A stretch of DNA of 37,956 nucleotides from an uncultured Bacteroidales bacterium (GTDB lineage Bacteria; Bacteroidota; Bacteroidia; Bacteroidales; Paludibacteraceae), in contig CAMOJP010000009.1 in assembly GCA_946617165.1 (NCBI GenBank), positions 1 through 37,956 of the forward strand, written 5' to 3'. Below, piece by piece: positions 25,628 through 33,883 of the stretch. The notes under the pieces were generated by a model that saw only the letters and a program-made list of their open reading frames with translations, had not been told where the DNA came from and made no database searches. The position numbers were made by a program, and so were the translations under genes. Position 1 is the first letter of the stretch; each line of letters begins with the position of its first letter.

Positions 25628-26279
25628 CAGTCTTACTACGGAATAAGGTCTCTAAATCGTTTATTTCACTAATTGGACTGTCTGCTTTTATCTCGCCGTG
25701 GTCAAGAATCAAAACGCGGTCACACATCTCGCGTACTTCTTGGAGTACGTGGGTCGATAGAATCACCATCCTGTCGCGGCCTAATTGACGAATTAGGGTA
25801 CGGATCTCAACCAGTTGATTAGGGTCTAAACCTGTTGTCGGTTCGTCTAACACAAGTAAATCCGGGTCATCCAATAAAGCTTGAGCCAATCCGACACGCT
25901 GACGGTATCCTTTACTTAACTGCCCGATTCGTTTATGAGATTCTGGCGTCAAACCAACACGCTGAATTAGTATCTCTACTCGCTCTTCCGAATGAGCAAC
26001 TTTGCCTAAACGGGCCATAAACAGCAGATATTCTCTGATATACATCTCGTCGTACAACGGATTGCGCTCCGGCAGATAGCCGATGCGGTCGGGCACTTCT
26101 ACAAGCCCCTCTGCACGGGTTAGGCCTACAATAACTTTCATCAGCGTGGATTTACCGGCACCGTTGGGACCCAATAAACCGAGAACTTCCCCGTCTTGCA
26201 TAGTAAACGACACGTCGCTTAGAACGTGTTGCTTGCCATAATATTTGTTGATATGTTCTAAACGCAACGCCGTACTCAA
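25617..26279 (-). CDS. GldA-like ABC transporter ATP-binding protein
   Basis: The 220-residue ATPase carries Walker [10 protein letters not shown] (37-45), Q-loop [26 protein letters not shown], signature [16 protein letters not shown] and Walker [17 protein letters not shown], with the H-loop in [23 protein letters not shown] is characteristic of the GldA/ABC-2 type ATPases of Bacteroidota. GldA proteins are usually near 300 residues, so the C-terminal extension is absent. A membrane permease partner is not adjacent; a small coiled-coil gene precedes it (overlap 4 nt), and ruvB follows (overlap 11 nt). Confidence 0.8.
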   Translation of the reverse strand: MSTALRLEHINKYYGKQHVLSDVSFTMQDGEVLGLLGPNGAGKSTLMKVIVGLTRAEGLVEVPDRIGYLPERNPLYDEMYIREYLLFMARLGKVAHSEERVEILIQRVGLTPESHKRIGQLSKGYRQRVGLAQALLDDPDLLVLDEPTTGLDPNQLVEIRTLIRQLGRDRMVILSTHVLQEVREMCDRVLILDHGEIKADSPISEINDLETLFRSKTDGK

Positions 26280-26491
26280 TTCTTTATCTTGCCTACGATG
26301 GCACTCACAATCTTGCCGCCTATAGACATCAGTACGCCAAGTCCTGCTGCCTTAAGGACATTCTTCTTCAACTCTTTCGTCTGTTGCTCAACCATCTTCT
26401 GTGCTGCAGCTTGTTGGTCTGCTGCTTGCTGATGGGCTTTCTTCAATTGTTCCTCAGCCTCTTGCTCAATTGTGTTCTTTAATTCTGCCAT
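26276..26491 (-). CDS. Small coiled-coil protein with a hydrophobic C-terminal segment
   Basis: I take the ATG at 26491, giving 71 residues (MAELKNTIEQEAEEQ...). Residues 1-45 are an Ala/Gln/Glu/Lys coiled coil (KKAHQQAADQQAAAQKMVEQQTKEL). Residues 46-66 form a hydrophobic Gly-rich helix (LKAAGLGVLMSIGGKIVSAIVG) and the tail is KIKN. It could be a small membrane-tethered protein. It is the first gene of the unit with the ABC ATPase and ruvB, with a 4-nt overlap. I do not recognise the family. An ATG at 26524 is possible but falls next to the -7 box, so 26491 is preferred. Confidence 0.65.
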   Translation of the reverse strand: MAELKNTIEQEAEEQLKKAHQQAADQQAAAQKMVEQQTKELKKNVLKAAGLGVLMSIGGKIVSAIVGKIKN

Positions 26492-26521
26492 ATTGTATTG
26501 TTTTAAATGAATAAAAGTGCG

Positions 26522-26552
26522 CAAAAGTAGTGTTTTTTTTGCATATATGCAA
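26522..26552 (-). promoter_or_regulatory. Promoter with a palindromic -33 region for the small-protein/ABC/ruvB unit
   Basis: On the minus strand, TTG (26552-26550), 20 nt and TACTTTTG (26529-26522). TTTGCATATATGCAAA at 26538-26553 is a perfect 16-bp palindrome that covers the -33 TTG. Its core and its distance to the -7 box match the promoter at 4397-4427. Confidence 0.75.
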
Positions 26553-26554
26553 AC

Positions 26555-26590
26555 AAAAAGTGCAGAAACGAAGATTTTTCTGCACTTTTT
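26555..26590 (-). terminator. Strong rho-independent terminator after ddh
   Basis: A 14-bp perfect stem (26555-26568 with 26577-26590) has an 8-nt loop and ends in runs of A and T on both sides, so it could work on both strands. It follows ddh on the minus strand by about 20 nt and separates it from the next promoter. Confidence 0.85.
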
Positions 26591-26610
26591 TGTTATTTAT
26601 CAATGAGCAC

Positions 26611-27468
26611 TTACACTAATGCCTTGATGAGTTCGGCTTTTTCGCCGCACAATAAATCAATAGGAGCAATCTCTATCATAGTGAATACACCATATTGTTC
26701 GCGGGCTTTCATCTTGTAGGCTGCACGGGCTGATGCTACTAACACTTGTCCTGTCAAAGCCGGATTATTGATGCTCATGTTGAACTCAAAACGTTGATTG
26801 TGAGTGGTGCCGCTTACACCGCTGCGCACCAGATTAACGCCATGCGCTACGTTATTCAGTTCAGCTACGCTTGGAACGGATATTACATGAGTCTCGTCGT
26901 GAGCAAAATAATCATCTGCAAGAATAGCTTCTTCTACGCTCTTGAAGTCCGCTTCCGGCTCCAACTCAATATATACCATGCGACGGTGAATACCCGTACC
27001 GAGGGGAATGGTCATTGACAACGCATCCTTTACTCCTTTAATCGCTTTGGCGGCAACGGTATGCCCCATGGAACGACCCGGACCGAAATTGGTGTATGTG
27101 ATACCTTCCGGCGCAATAGCGGAGAGAAGTGCGCGAACCATTGAGTCTGAACCCGGATCCCAACCAGCGGCGATGATGCTGACAGTCTTATTGGCTTTGT
27201 CCTGCGGATCCAGGAGATGGCGTACTTCGTTTATGCGCGTGTGGATATCAAAGGAGTCCACAGTGGCTATACCTTGTTTGATGACGCGTTCTGCATAAGC
27301 CGGTGTCTCGCGAGTCGGCGTGCAGAGCACAGCTACGTCTGCGTTGATAGTATCTATGTTGTCATTGTGGTGATAGATACCTGCTAACTCCATGTCCGGT
27401 GCCGTTTTAACGGCTTCTTCTACGGCTCGTCCAATATTGCCGTAACCGATAATAGCGATTTTAATCAT
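26611..27468 (-). CDS. ddh: meso-Diaminopimelate dehydrogenase
   Basis: The 285-residue enzyme starts at the ATG at 27468 (MIKIAIIGYGNIGRAVEEAV, Rossmann GxGxxG); an upstream TTG is less likely. Motifs AVLCTPTRETPAYAERVIKQGIATVDSFDIHT and AAGWDPGSDSMVRALLSAIAPEGITYTNFGPGRSMGHTVAAKAI match the family closely. It reductively aminates tetrahydrodipicolinate directly to meso-DAP with NADPH. A second route through DapL and DapF is encoded nearby. It follows glmS by 33 nt and ends before a strong terminator. Confidence 0.95.
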   Translation of the reverse strand: MIKIAIIGYGNIGRAVEEAVKTAPDMELAGIYHHNDNIDTINADVAVLCTPTRETPAYAERVIKQGIATVDSFDIHTRINEVRHLLDPQDKANKTVSIIAAGWDPGSDSMVRALLSAIAPEGITYTNFGPGRSMGHTVAAKAIKGVKDALSMTIPLGTGIHRRMVYIELEPEADFKSVEEAILADDYFAHDETHVISVPSVAELNNVAHGVNLVRSGVSGTTHNQRFEFNMSINNPALTGQVLVASARAAYKMKAREQYGVFTMIEIAPIDLLCGEKAELIKALV

Positions 27469-27501
27469 AATTGACAATGATTAATGATTAATGAATATTT
27501 T

Positions 27502-29346
27502 TTATTCTACAGTAACTGATTTTGCTAAGTTGCGTGGTTGGTCCACATCGCAGCCCTTCACGACAGCAATATGATAAGCGAGAATCTGCAACGGAATGAC
27601 CGTCAGCAGTGGTGTGAGACATTCTTCGGTCTCCGGCACTGTGATGGCGAAATCTGCCATTTCACGCACCTGCTTATCTCCTTCTGTTACGACAGCGATA
27701 ACACGACCTTGGCGGGCTTTGATTTCCTGGATATTAGAAACAATCTTCTCGTATGTGCCGCAATGAGGTGCTACTACTACAACAGGCATCTGGTCTGTGA
27801 TAAGGGCAATAGGGCCATGTTTCATCTCGGCTGCCGGATAACCTTCGGCGTGTATGTAGCTGATTTCCTTCAGTTTAAGCGCTCCTTCCAGAGCAACAGG
27901 ATAATTATATCCACGGCCGAGATAGAGTGCGTTTTGGGTTTCGATAAATGTCTTTGCGAACTCCGCAATGGCATCGCTCTGCTCCAAGATATGTGCAATC
28001 TTTTGTGGGATGAGGTTCAGCTCGCTAATAATTCGCAAGTACTTGTCGTACCTGATAGCGCCTTTTGCATGTCCAATGCAGACAGCCAGCATCGTGAGTG
28101 CGGTTACCTGACCCGTGAACGCTTTGGTGGATGCAACGCCGATTTCCGGTCCTACGTGGGTATAACAACCGCTGTCCGAAACACGCGGAATAGATGCACC
28201 GATGACATTACAGATGGAGAAGATAAACGCTCCTTTAGACTTGGCGAGTTGGATGGCCGCGAGTGTGTCTGCCGTTTCACCCGATTGCGAGATGGCGATG
28301 ACAACGTCATCCTTGTTGATAACGGGCTTGCGGTAACGGAACTCGGACGAATACTCCACCTCAACGGGTATATGCGCGAACTCCTCAATGGCATATTTGG
28401 CGATGAGACCTGCGTGCCACGATGTGCCGCACGCGGTGATAATGATGCGCGGGGCCTTGAGAAAACGTTCTTTGTTATCAATGAAACCGGACAACGCGAT
28501 GTTGTTCATATCCACATTCACACGACCTCGCATCGAATCTGCCAAAGTGCGTGGTTGCTCAAAAATCTCCTTGAGCATGAAGTGCGGAAAACCGCCTTTC
28601 TCAAGCTGCGAAAGCGTCATCTCCAACTTCTTGATTTCCGGCGTTTTAGGCACATTGTGGATAGTGGTTATCTCAATGTCTTTGCCCAATTCAAGGCACA
28701 CAATCTCTTGGTCCTCAACATAAACGACCTGGTCGGTATATTCGACAATCGGTGTGGCATCGGAAGCAAGGAAAAACTCGTCTTTACCAATACCGATAAC
28801 CAGCGGACTTCCTTGTCTGGCGGCAATAATTCTGGTAGGGTTGTTGCGGTCCAAAACGGCGATAGCATATGCGCCAACAACCTGTTGCAGAGCAAGTTGC
28901 ACAGCCTTCTTTAGGTCTACGTTATCTGTGCGTTTTGTGTACTCTATGAGTTGGATAAGCACTTCCGTGTCTGTGTCCGACTTGAAGGTGTAACCATGCT
29001 GCATCAAACCTTTCTTGAGTACGATGTAGTTTTCAATAATACCGTTATGGATAATGGCGAGTTCCTCCGACTCGGAGTAATGCGGATGGGCATTGACTTG
29101 ATTGGGCTCTCCGTGAGTGGCCCAGCGAGTATGGGCAATGCCGATATAACCCGATGTATCCTTGTCGGCAACTGCTTGTTCAAGGTCGGCCACCTTACCT
29201 TTGGCCTTGTAAACATTGAGTTGGCCATGGTCATTGATAAGCGCAACGCCGGCGCTGTCATAACCGCGATATTCCAAACGGTGCAAGCCTTTAATCAAAA
29301 TCGGATAGGCTTTGCGTTTACCGATATATCCTACTATTCCACACAT
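27502..29346 (-). CDS. glmS: Glutamine--fructose-6-phosphate aminotransferase (isomerizing)
   Basis: The 614-residue enzyme begins MCGIVGYIG, with Cys2 as the nucleophile of the glutaminase domain (about 1-235). HTRWATHGEPNQVNAHPH and HNGIIENY confirm the amidotransferase. Two SIS domains follow (about 290-430 and 460-600), with ACGTSWHAGLIAKY, ISQSGETADTLAA and the C-terminal PRNLAKSVTVE. It makes glucosamine-6-phosphate from fructose-6-phosphate and glutamine, the first step toward UDP-GlcNAc for peptidoglycan and LPS. It has its own promoter at 29363-29393. I see no glmS ribozyme upstream. Confidence 0.97.
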   Translation of the reverse strand: MCGIVGYIGKRKAYPILIKGLHRLEYRGYDSAGVALINDHGQLNVYKAKGKVADLEQAVADKDTSGYIGIAHTRWATHGEPNQVNAHPHYSESEELAIIHNGIIENYIVLKKGLMQHGYTFKSDTDTEVLIQLIEYTKRTDNVDLKKAVQLALQQVVGAYAIAVLDRNNPTRIIAARQGSPLVIGIGKDEFFLASDATPIVEYTDQVVYVEDQEIVCLELGKDIEITTIHNVPKTPEIKKLEMTLSQLEKGGFPHFMLKEIFEQPRTLADSMRGRVNVDMNNIALSGFIDNKERFLKAPRIIITACGTSWHAGLIAKYAIEEFAHIPVEVEYSSEFRYRKPVINKDDVVIAISQSGETADTLAAIQLAKSKGAFIFSICNVIGASIPRVSDSGCYTHVGPEIGVASTKAFTGQVTALTMLAVCIGHAKGAIRYDKYLRIISELNLIPQKIAHILEQSDAIAEFAKTFIETQNALYLGRGYNYPVALEGALKLKEISYIHAEGYPAAEMKHGPIALITDQMPVVVVAPHCGTYEKIVSNIQEIKARQGRVIAVVTEGDKQVREMADFAITVPETEECLTPLLTVIPLQILAYHIAVVKGCDVDQPRNLAKSVTVE

Positions 29347-29362
29347 ATTGTATAAATTTGGC

Positions 29363-29393
29363 GCAAAATTACAAAGAATTTTCTAACTATGCA
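29363..29393 (-). promoter_or_regulatory. Promoter of glmS
   Basis: On the minus strand, TTG (29393-29391), 20 nt and TAATTTTG (29370-29363), an exact consensus match. It overlaps the last codons of dapL, so glmS can be transcribed independently of the upstream genes. Confidence 0.75.
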
Positions 29394-30550
29394 AGATTTT
29401 TTATCCTTTTTAACGCTTCTTCGCAATCTTTACGGTCGGAGAAAGCGGAAAAACGTACATATCCTTCACCCGCCGGTCCAAATCCTACGCCCGGCGTACA
29501 TGCCACTTGGCATTGGTTAAGCAGATAGTCGAAGAATGTCCAAGAGTCCATGTTTTGTGGCGTTTTGCACCAAATATATGGTGCATTGATGCCGCCATAG
29601 ACCTGATAGCCAAGAGCTTGCAATCCGTTGCGAAGCAGTCTGGCTGTTTGTTTATAATAATTCACATTGGCTTGTGCCGCCTTTTTGCCTTGCGGCGTAT
29701 AGGTTGCTTCAGCCGCCCTTTGCGAGACATAAGCCGTTCCGTTATACTTGGTACACTGGCGTCTAAGCCACATGGCTTGAAGGCCGGTTTGTTTAGGCAC
29801 GATCGTATAACCGCAACGAACGGAAGTGAAACCGGCTGATTTGCTGTAACTGCGCACCTCAATAGCCACTTCCTTCGCGCCATCTATTTCATAGATACTA
29901 CGCGGGATGTCTGGGTCTTCTATATAGGCTTCGTAGGCTCCATCGTAGATAATGATACTATGATTTTGGTGGGCATAATCCACCCACCGTTGCAGCTGTT
30001 CGCGTGTCAGCACTGTTCCTGTAGGGTTGTTGGGATAACACAGGTAAATGATATCCGCTGGTTCCTTAGGTAAATCGGGCACGAAAGCATTGTCAGCCGA
30101 GCAAGGCAGGAAAGTGATGGTTCTTCCTGCCATGAGACTTGCATCCACATAGGCAGGATAAGACGGGTCGGGTATAGCCACGCGGTTATGTTGGTCAAAC
30201 AGTTCGCTCAGGTTGCCCAAGTCGCTTCCTGCACCATCGGAAACAAATACTTCATCCAAGTCTAGTTGGATGCCACGTGGGGCATAGTCGTTATCTATAA
30301 TGGCTTTGCGTAACCATGGATAGCCTTCCTCCAGACAGTAGCCGCGAAAGGTTTCTATATGCCCTAATTCCTCAACGGCTTGATGCATTGCGTCAATAAT
30401 AGGTGCGGGTAGAGGTAATGTGACATCGCCAACGCCTAAACGCAGAATGTGTGCCTGCGGATGCATTATTTGATATGTCTCAATGCGGTGCTGGACTTCT
30501 GAAAACAGATAGTTGTTCTGCAGATGTTGAAAAAAAAGGTTCGAGCGCAT
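29387..30550 (-). CDS. dapL: LL-diaminopimelate aminotransferase
   Basis: Starting at ATG 30550 (387 residues), which has a good SD (GGGAGGAA) 7 nt before it. It is a fold-type I PLP enzyme with RLGVGDVTLPLPAPI, GYCLEEGYPWLRKAI, FVSDGAGSDLGNL, YPNNPTGTVL (PLP-Asn) and the Schiff-base Lys237 in RSYSKSAGFTSVRCGY. It is slightly shorter than the roughly 410 residues usual for DapL. It converts tetrahydrodipicolinate directly to LL-DAP. It lies 2 nt after dapF, which epimerises its product. Confidence 0.92.
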   Translation of the reverse strand: MRSNLFFQHLQNNYLFSEVQHRIETYQIMHPQAHILRLGVGDVTLPLPAPIIDAMHQAVEELGHIETFRGYCLEEGYPWLRKAIIDNDYAPRGIQLDLDEVFVSDGAGSDLGNLSELFDQHNRVAIPDPSYPAYVDASLMAGRTITFLPCSADNAFVPDLPKEPADIIYLCYPNNPTGTVLTREQLQRWVDYAHQNHSIIIYDGAYEAYIEDPDIPRSIYEIDGAKEVAIEVRSYSKSAGFTSVRCGYTIVPKQTGLQAMWLRRQCTKYNGTAYVSQRAAEATYTPQGKKAAQANVNYYKQTARLLRNGLQALGYQVYGGINAPYIWCKTPQNMDSWTFFDYLLNQCQVACTPGVGFGPAGEGYVRFSAFSDRKDCEEALKRIKNLA

Positions 30551-30552
30551 AA

Positions 30553-31317
30553 TTATTCCTCCCAATTATAAGTGCCTCTGAAGACCTCTGTTGCGGTTCC
30601 TGTGAGGTATAGGATACCTTTTTTGTCGCGTTGCACATCCAAATCGCCGCCGCGCAGGTGAACGGTTACATGGTTGTCAGTCAGTCCTTTATCCATGGCT
30701 GCTGCAGCAGAAGCGCATGCGCCGGTTCCGCATGCCATGGTTTCGCCAGTTCCACGTTCGCACACGCGCACCTTTATCTCATGACGATTGAGGACATATA
30801 CGCACTCTATATTTGCTTTTCTACGTAGTTCTGCCCATTGAGAACCGATTTGTAGTTCTTCAAACTTTGAATCGAACTGGTCCGTTGTATCTACTATGAA
30901 CACTTCATGGGGATTGCCTGTGCTTATGCCTATTTCGACAGTCACTTGTTCGACTTTATTTTGTGTATTCGTTTGTAGAGTCAAGCGCTTTACCCCTGCG
31001 AGTGTTTCCAAGGTTATGTTTCTGCCACAAAGTCCCTGTTCGTATGCATATTTAGCTATGCATCGTGACGCATTTCCGCACATCTCAGCTTCGCTTCCGT
31101 CAGCATTAAACATGCGCATGCGTAGGTCTGCACAAGTGCTTGGCAGAATGAGAACCAGTCCGTCTGAGCCTACGCCCCAATGTCTATCGCTCATTCGGCG
31201 AGCCAACACGGATGGGTTTATATTGGCTATGATATCGGCAGTCTCTTTCCGGGTGGCGTCTATGTACACATAGTCGTTACCCAAACCATGCATTTTGATA
31301 AACGGAATAGTCTTCAT
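30553..31317 (-). CDS. dapF: Diaminopimelate epimerase
   Basis: The 254-residue enzyme has the two catalytic cysteines in EMCGNASRC (C80) and MACGTGACA (C196), as well as FIKMHGLGNDYVYID and the GSDGLV segment. It interconverts LL-DAP and meso-DAP. It begins 1 nt after the end of glnN and is followed by dapL, so LL-DAP synthesis and epimerisation are coupled. It has the usual length of about 250-280 residues. Confidence 0.96.
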   Translation of the reverse strand: MKTIPFIKMHGLGNDYVYIDATRKETADIIANINPSVLARRMSDRHWGVGSDGLVLILPSTCADLRMRMFNADGSEAEMCGNASRCIAKYAYEQGLCGRNITLETLAGVKRLTLQTNTQNKVEQVTVEIGISTGNPHEVFIVDTTDQFDSKFEELQIGSQWAELRRKANIECVYVLNRHEIKVRVCERGTGETMACGTGACASAAAAMDKGLTDNHVTVHLRGGDLDVQRDKKGILYLTGTATEVFRGTYNWEE

Positions 31318-31318
31318 T

Positions 31319-33508
31319 TTAATGGATGAACATCAATTCACGATATTTAGGCAGCGTCCACAACTCGTCATCAACAATCATTTCCAGGTCATCTACGTGT
31401 TCGCGGATTGCGGCCATAACTGGCAGGACATGGTCGTGATAAGCAATGGCTTTGTCGCGTTCTGTCGGACTCTCATGGTTGGCTTTGTGTCGTGCTGTAG
31501 TCATTTTTTCCACCTTCTCGATGATGGCTGCGGCATGATGTTCGATGCGGCGAATGATGGAGTAGTCTTGCTCATTGAGGCTGCGCACTTCGTCTTCTGC
31601 AAAGACTTGTTTGACAGCCAGAACGTTCTGCAGGAGCATGGTTTGATAGCGTTTAGCGGCAGGCAGAATATGGTTGATAACGAGATCACCAAGCACGCGG
31701 CTTTCTATTTGTAACTTCTTTGAATAGGTCTCCCACTTTACTTCGCAGCGGCTCTGTAGTTCCGCTTCAGTAAGAACTTCCGTTGTCTTGAACATGTTGA
31801 TGACGTCGGGATTGAGGTAACGGTCGAAGATGAGTGGTACACTTGTTTCGCAATCCAGGCCGCGTTTAGCAGCTTCGGTTTTCCATTCATCAGAATACCC
31901 GTTTCCATCAAAACGTATCGGTTTGGAGGTGACGATATATGATTTAATGACTTTGAACAACGCGCGCTCTTTTGGTTCGCCCTTTTCGATGAGTTTATCC
32001 ACTTCTGCTTTGAATTGGAACAATTGGTTTGCAACGGCAGCATTCAGTGCCAACATCGCAGCGCCGCAGTTAGCCGAAGAACCTACGGCGCGGAACTCAA
32101 AGCGGTTGCCGGTGAAGGCAAATGGTGAAGTACGGTTTCGGTCGGTATTGTCCAACAGAATCTCCGGAATATTGGCAACACCAAGTTTCATTTCCTTCTT
32201 GGCATTGATGATAATACCTTTTTCGGCAGAAGCATGCTCTAATTTATCCAGGACTTCGCTTATCTGTTTGCCGAGGAAGACCGAGATAATTGCAGGAGGA
32301 GCTTCATTTGCGCCGAGACGATGTTCATTCGTAGCGCTGGCAATGGATGCTTTCAGTAGACCGTTATACTTATATACTGCCATCAGTACATTGACGAGGA
32401 AAGTAACGAACTGTAGGTTTTGATATGGGTTTTTACCCGGAGCAAGCAAATTAATGCCTGTATTGGTCTGCATCGACCAGTTACAATGTTTACCGCTACC
32501 GTTAACGCCTGCAAATGGTTTCTCATGCAGCAGTACGCGGAAGTGATGCTTACGCGCAACGCGTTCCATAATAGACATGATGAGCAGGTTATGGTCATTG
32601 GCTAAGTTCACATCCTCAAAGATGGGAGCCATCTCAAACTGGTTAGGTGCCACCTCATTATGGCGAGTGCGAATAGGAATTCCTGCGCGCAACGCATCAA
32701 ACTCCAAATCCATCATAAAATTGCGCACGCGCTCAGGGATAGCACCGAAATAATGGTCCTCAAGCTGTTGGTTTTTGGCTGACAGATGTCCCATCAAAGT
32801 GCGTCCGGTCAGTAACAAGTCAGGCCGTGCGTCATATAGCGCTTCGTCCACAAGGAAATATTCCTGTTCCCAACCTAGATTGGCGTGCACGTGGCGGACT
32901 TGCTTATCGAAGAACTGACACACTTCGCGTGCAGCTTTACATAGTGCAGCCGTCGAGCGAATAAGTGGCGTTTTGTAGTCCAACGCTTCGCCTGTGTATG
33001 CCACAAATACAGTTGGAATACAGAGCGTGTCGCTGATGAGAAAAACGGGTGACGATGGATCCCAAGCTGAATAACCTCTTGCTTCAAAGGTGTTGCGGAT
33101 ACCTCCTGAAGGGAAAGATGAGGCATCCGGTTCCTGTTGATAGAGCGCGTCACCAGTAAATTCTTCCATCAGCAATCCGTCTTTGTTCAGCGTAAAGAAA
33201 GCATCGTGCTTCTCCGCCGTACCGCCCGTCAATGGCTGAAACCAGTGCGTGTAATGTGTTGCGCCATGATCCATGGCCCATTTGCGCATGCCAATAGCTA
33301 CTGTATTGGCGATGTCACGGTGTATAGTACGACCGTTATCTATGTCGTCAAATAACTGGCTAAGTACATCCTCCGCGATATACTCTTTCATTCGTTCGCG
33401 GGTAAAAACATCCGCGGCGAAATAATCTTTCACTTTTCCTTCCGGTTTAGAAGGAACTACCGGCAAATGCGATGTTGCCTTGTTTAATGCTTCGAAACGA
33501 TTGTTCAT
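31319..33508 (-). CDS. glnN: Type III glutamine synthetase
   Basis: The 729-residue enzyme is the large GSIII form found in Bacteroidota. It contains ATHYTHWFQPLTGGTAEKHDAF, ELEQEYF-like WEQEYFLVDEALY, RHNEVAPNQFEMAPIFE, KPFAGVNGSGKHCNWSM and NRTSPFAFTGNRFEFRAVGSSANCG, covering the ATP and metal sites. It makes glutamine from glutamate and ammonia and supplies GlmS downstream. A consensus promoter (33597-33627) lies 89 nt upstream, and the leader includes two small hairpins (33541-33555 and 33563-33574), which could be regulatory. Confidence 0.97.
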   Translation of the reverse strand: MNNRFEALNKATSHLPVVPSKPEGKVKDYFAADVFTRERMKEYIAEDVLSQLFDDIDNGRTIHRDIANTVAIGMRKWAMDHGATHYTHWFQPLTGGTAEKHDAFFTLNKDGLLMEEFTGDALYQQEPDASSFPSGGIRNTFEARGYSAWDPSSPVFLISDTLCIPTVFVAYTGEALDYKTPLIRSTAALCKAAREVCQFFDKQVRHVHANLGWEQEYFLVDEALYDARPDLLLTGRTLMGHLSAKNQQLEDHYFGAIPERVRNFMMDLEFDALRAGIPIRTRHNEVAPNQFEMAPIFEDVNLANDHNLLIMSIMERVARKHHFRVLLHEKPFAGVNGSGKHCNWSMQTNTGINLLAPGKNPYQNLQFVTFLVNVLMAVYKYNGLLKASIASATNEHRLGANEAPPAIISVFLGKQISEVLDKLEHASAEKGIIINAKKEMKLGVANIPEILLDNTDRNRTSPFAFTGNRFEFRAVGSSANCGAAMLALNAAVANQLFQFKAEVDKLIEKGEPKERALFKVIKSYIVTSKPIRFDGNGYSDEWKTEAAKRGLDCETSVPLIFDRYLNPDVINMFKTTEVLTEAELQSRCEVKWETYSKKLQIESRVLGDLVINHILPAAKRYQTMLLQNVLAVKQVFAEDEVRSLNEQDYSIIRRIEHHAAAIIEKVEKMTTARHKANHESPTERDKAIAYHDHVLPVMAAIREHVDDLEMIVDDELWTLPKYRELMFIH

Positions 33509-33540
33509 GTGCTTTTTAATCTAATAAATTCATATTTTTA

Positions 33541-33574
33541 GCGTCAAAACGACGCGATTTTTCGATTTTAATCG
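33541..33574 (-). promoter_or_regulatory. Two short hairpins in the glnN leader
   Basis: GCGTC/GACGC (33541-33555, 5-nt loop) and CGATT/AATCG (33563-33574, 2-nt centre) lie between the promoter and the start codon. They could form RNA structure in the leader or protein sites; neither has a strong T-run, so termination is unlikely. Confidence 0.35.
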
Positions 33575-33596
33575 GATTAAATTTTATTTTCGACCG

Positions 33597-33627
33597 CAAA
33601 AGTACAATAAAATATTGAAACGACCAA
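33597..33627 (-). promoter_or_regulatory. Promoter of glnN-dapF-dapL
   Basis: On the minus strand, TTG (33627-33625), 20 nt and TACTTTTG (33604-33597), an exact consensus match. It diverges from the rpsF promoter, with an 11-bp periodic repeat between them. Confidence 0.75.
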
Positions 33628-33663
33628 ATAAATTTGCTAAAAAGTACAAAAAAATATATTTTG

Positions 33664-33729
33664 GCGTAGTATTAGCGTATCTTGGGCGTATGTTATGCGT
33701 ATCCTTAGCCTATTCTTTGCTGATTTTGA
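33664..33729. repeat. Six-unit 11-bp phased repeat in the glnN-rpsF divergent region
   Basis: Units begin at 33664, 33675, 33686, 33697, 33708 and 33719, exactly 11 bp apart. The first four start GCGTA (three are GCGTAT), the fifth GCCTAT and the sixth GC. An 11-bp period places each unit on nearly the same face of the helix. It lies between the two divergent promoters and is not coding. Confidence 0.7.
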
Positions 33730-33767
33730 CGATTTTTGCTAGAAAATGCATTTTTTTATAAAAAAAT

Positions 33768-33798
33768 TTGTGTATTCCAAATAAAAGCAGTACTTTTG
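33768..33798 (+). promoter_or_regulatory. Promoter of the rpsF ribosomal-protein operon
   Basis: TTG (33768-33770), 20-nt spacer and TACTTTTG (33791-33798). The leader to the ATG at 33884 is about 80 nt, much longer than for other genes here, which leaves room for regulation. Confidence 0.75.
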
Positions 33799-33808
33799 CG
33801 CGCTTTTT

Positions 33809-33844
33809 GTCGAGCGGTTCGACACCCATTAAGCCGTTCGGGTC
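33809..33844 (+). promoter_or_regulatory. Possible S6:S18-binding leader structure of rpsF
   Basis: GTCGA/TCGAC (33809-33823) and an alternative hairpin GAC-a-CC...GGTC (33821-33844) with CCG in its loop resemble the conserved CCG-bearing element by which S6:S18 represses its own mRNA in many bacteria. The match is by eye only. Confidence 0.3.
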
Positions 33845-33883
33845 AAGAAGCATAGTACAAATTAATTAAAAAACAAATTATTT

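Noticed and set aside
27538-28914. A 458-residue open frame on the plus strand
   Set aside because: It is antisense to glmS throughout, has no recognisable domain and has Cys- and Arg-rich composition typical of a shadow frame; glmS is unambiguous.
29347-29393. glmS ribozyme upstream of glmS
   Set aside because: The leader is about 16 nt after the -7 box, far too short for the ribozyme.
31830-32423. A 197-residue plus-strand frame
   Set aside because: It lies antisense to the conserved part of glnN and has no features of its own.
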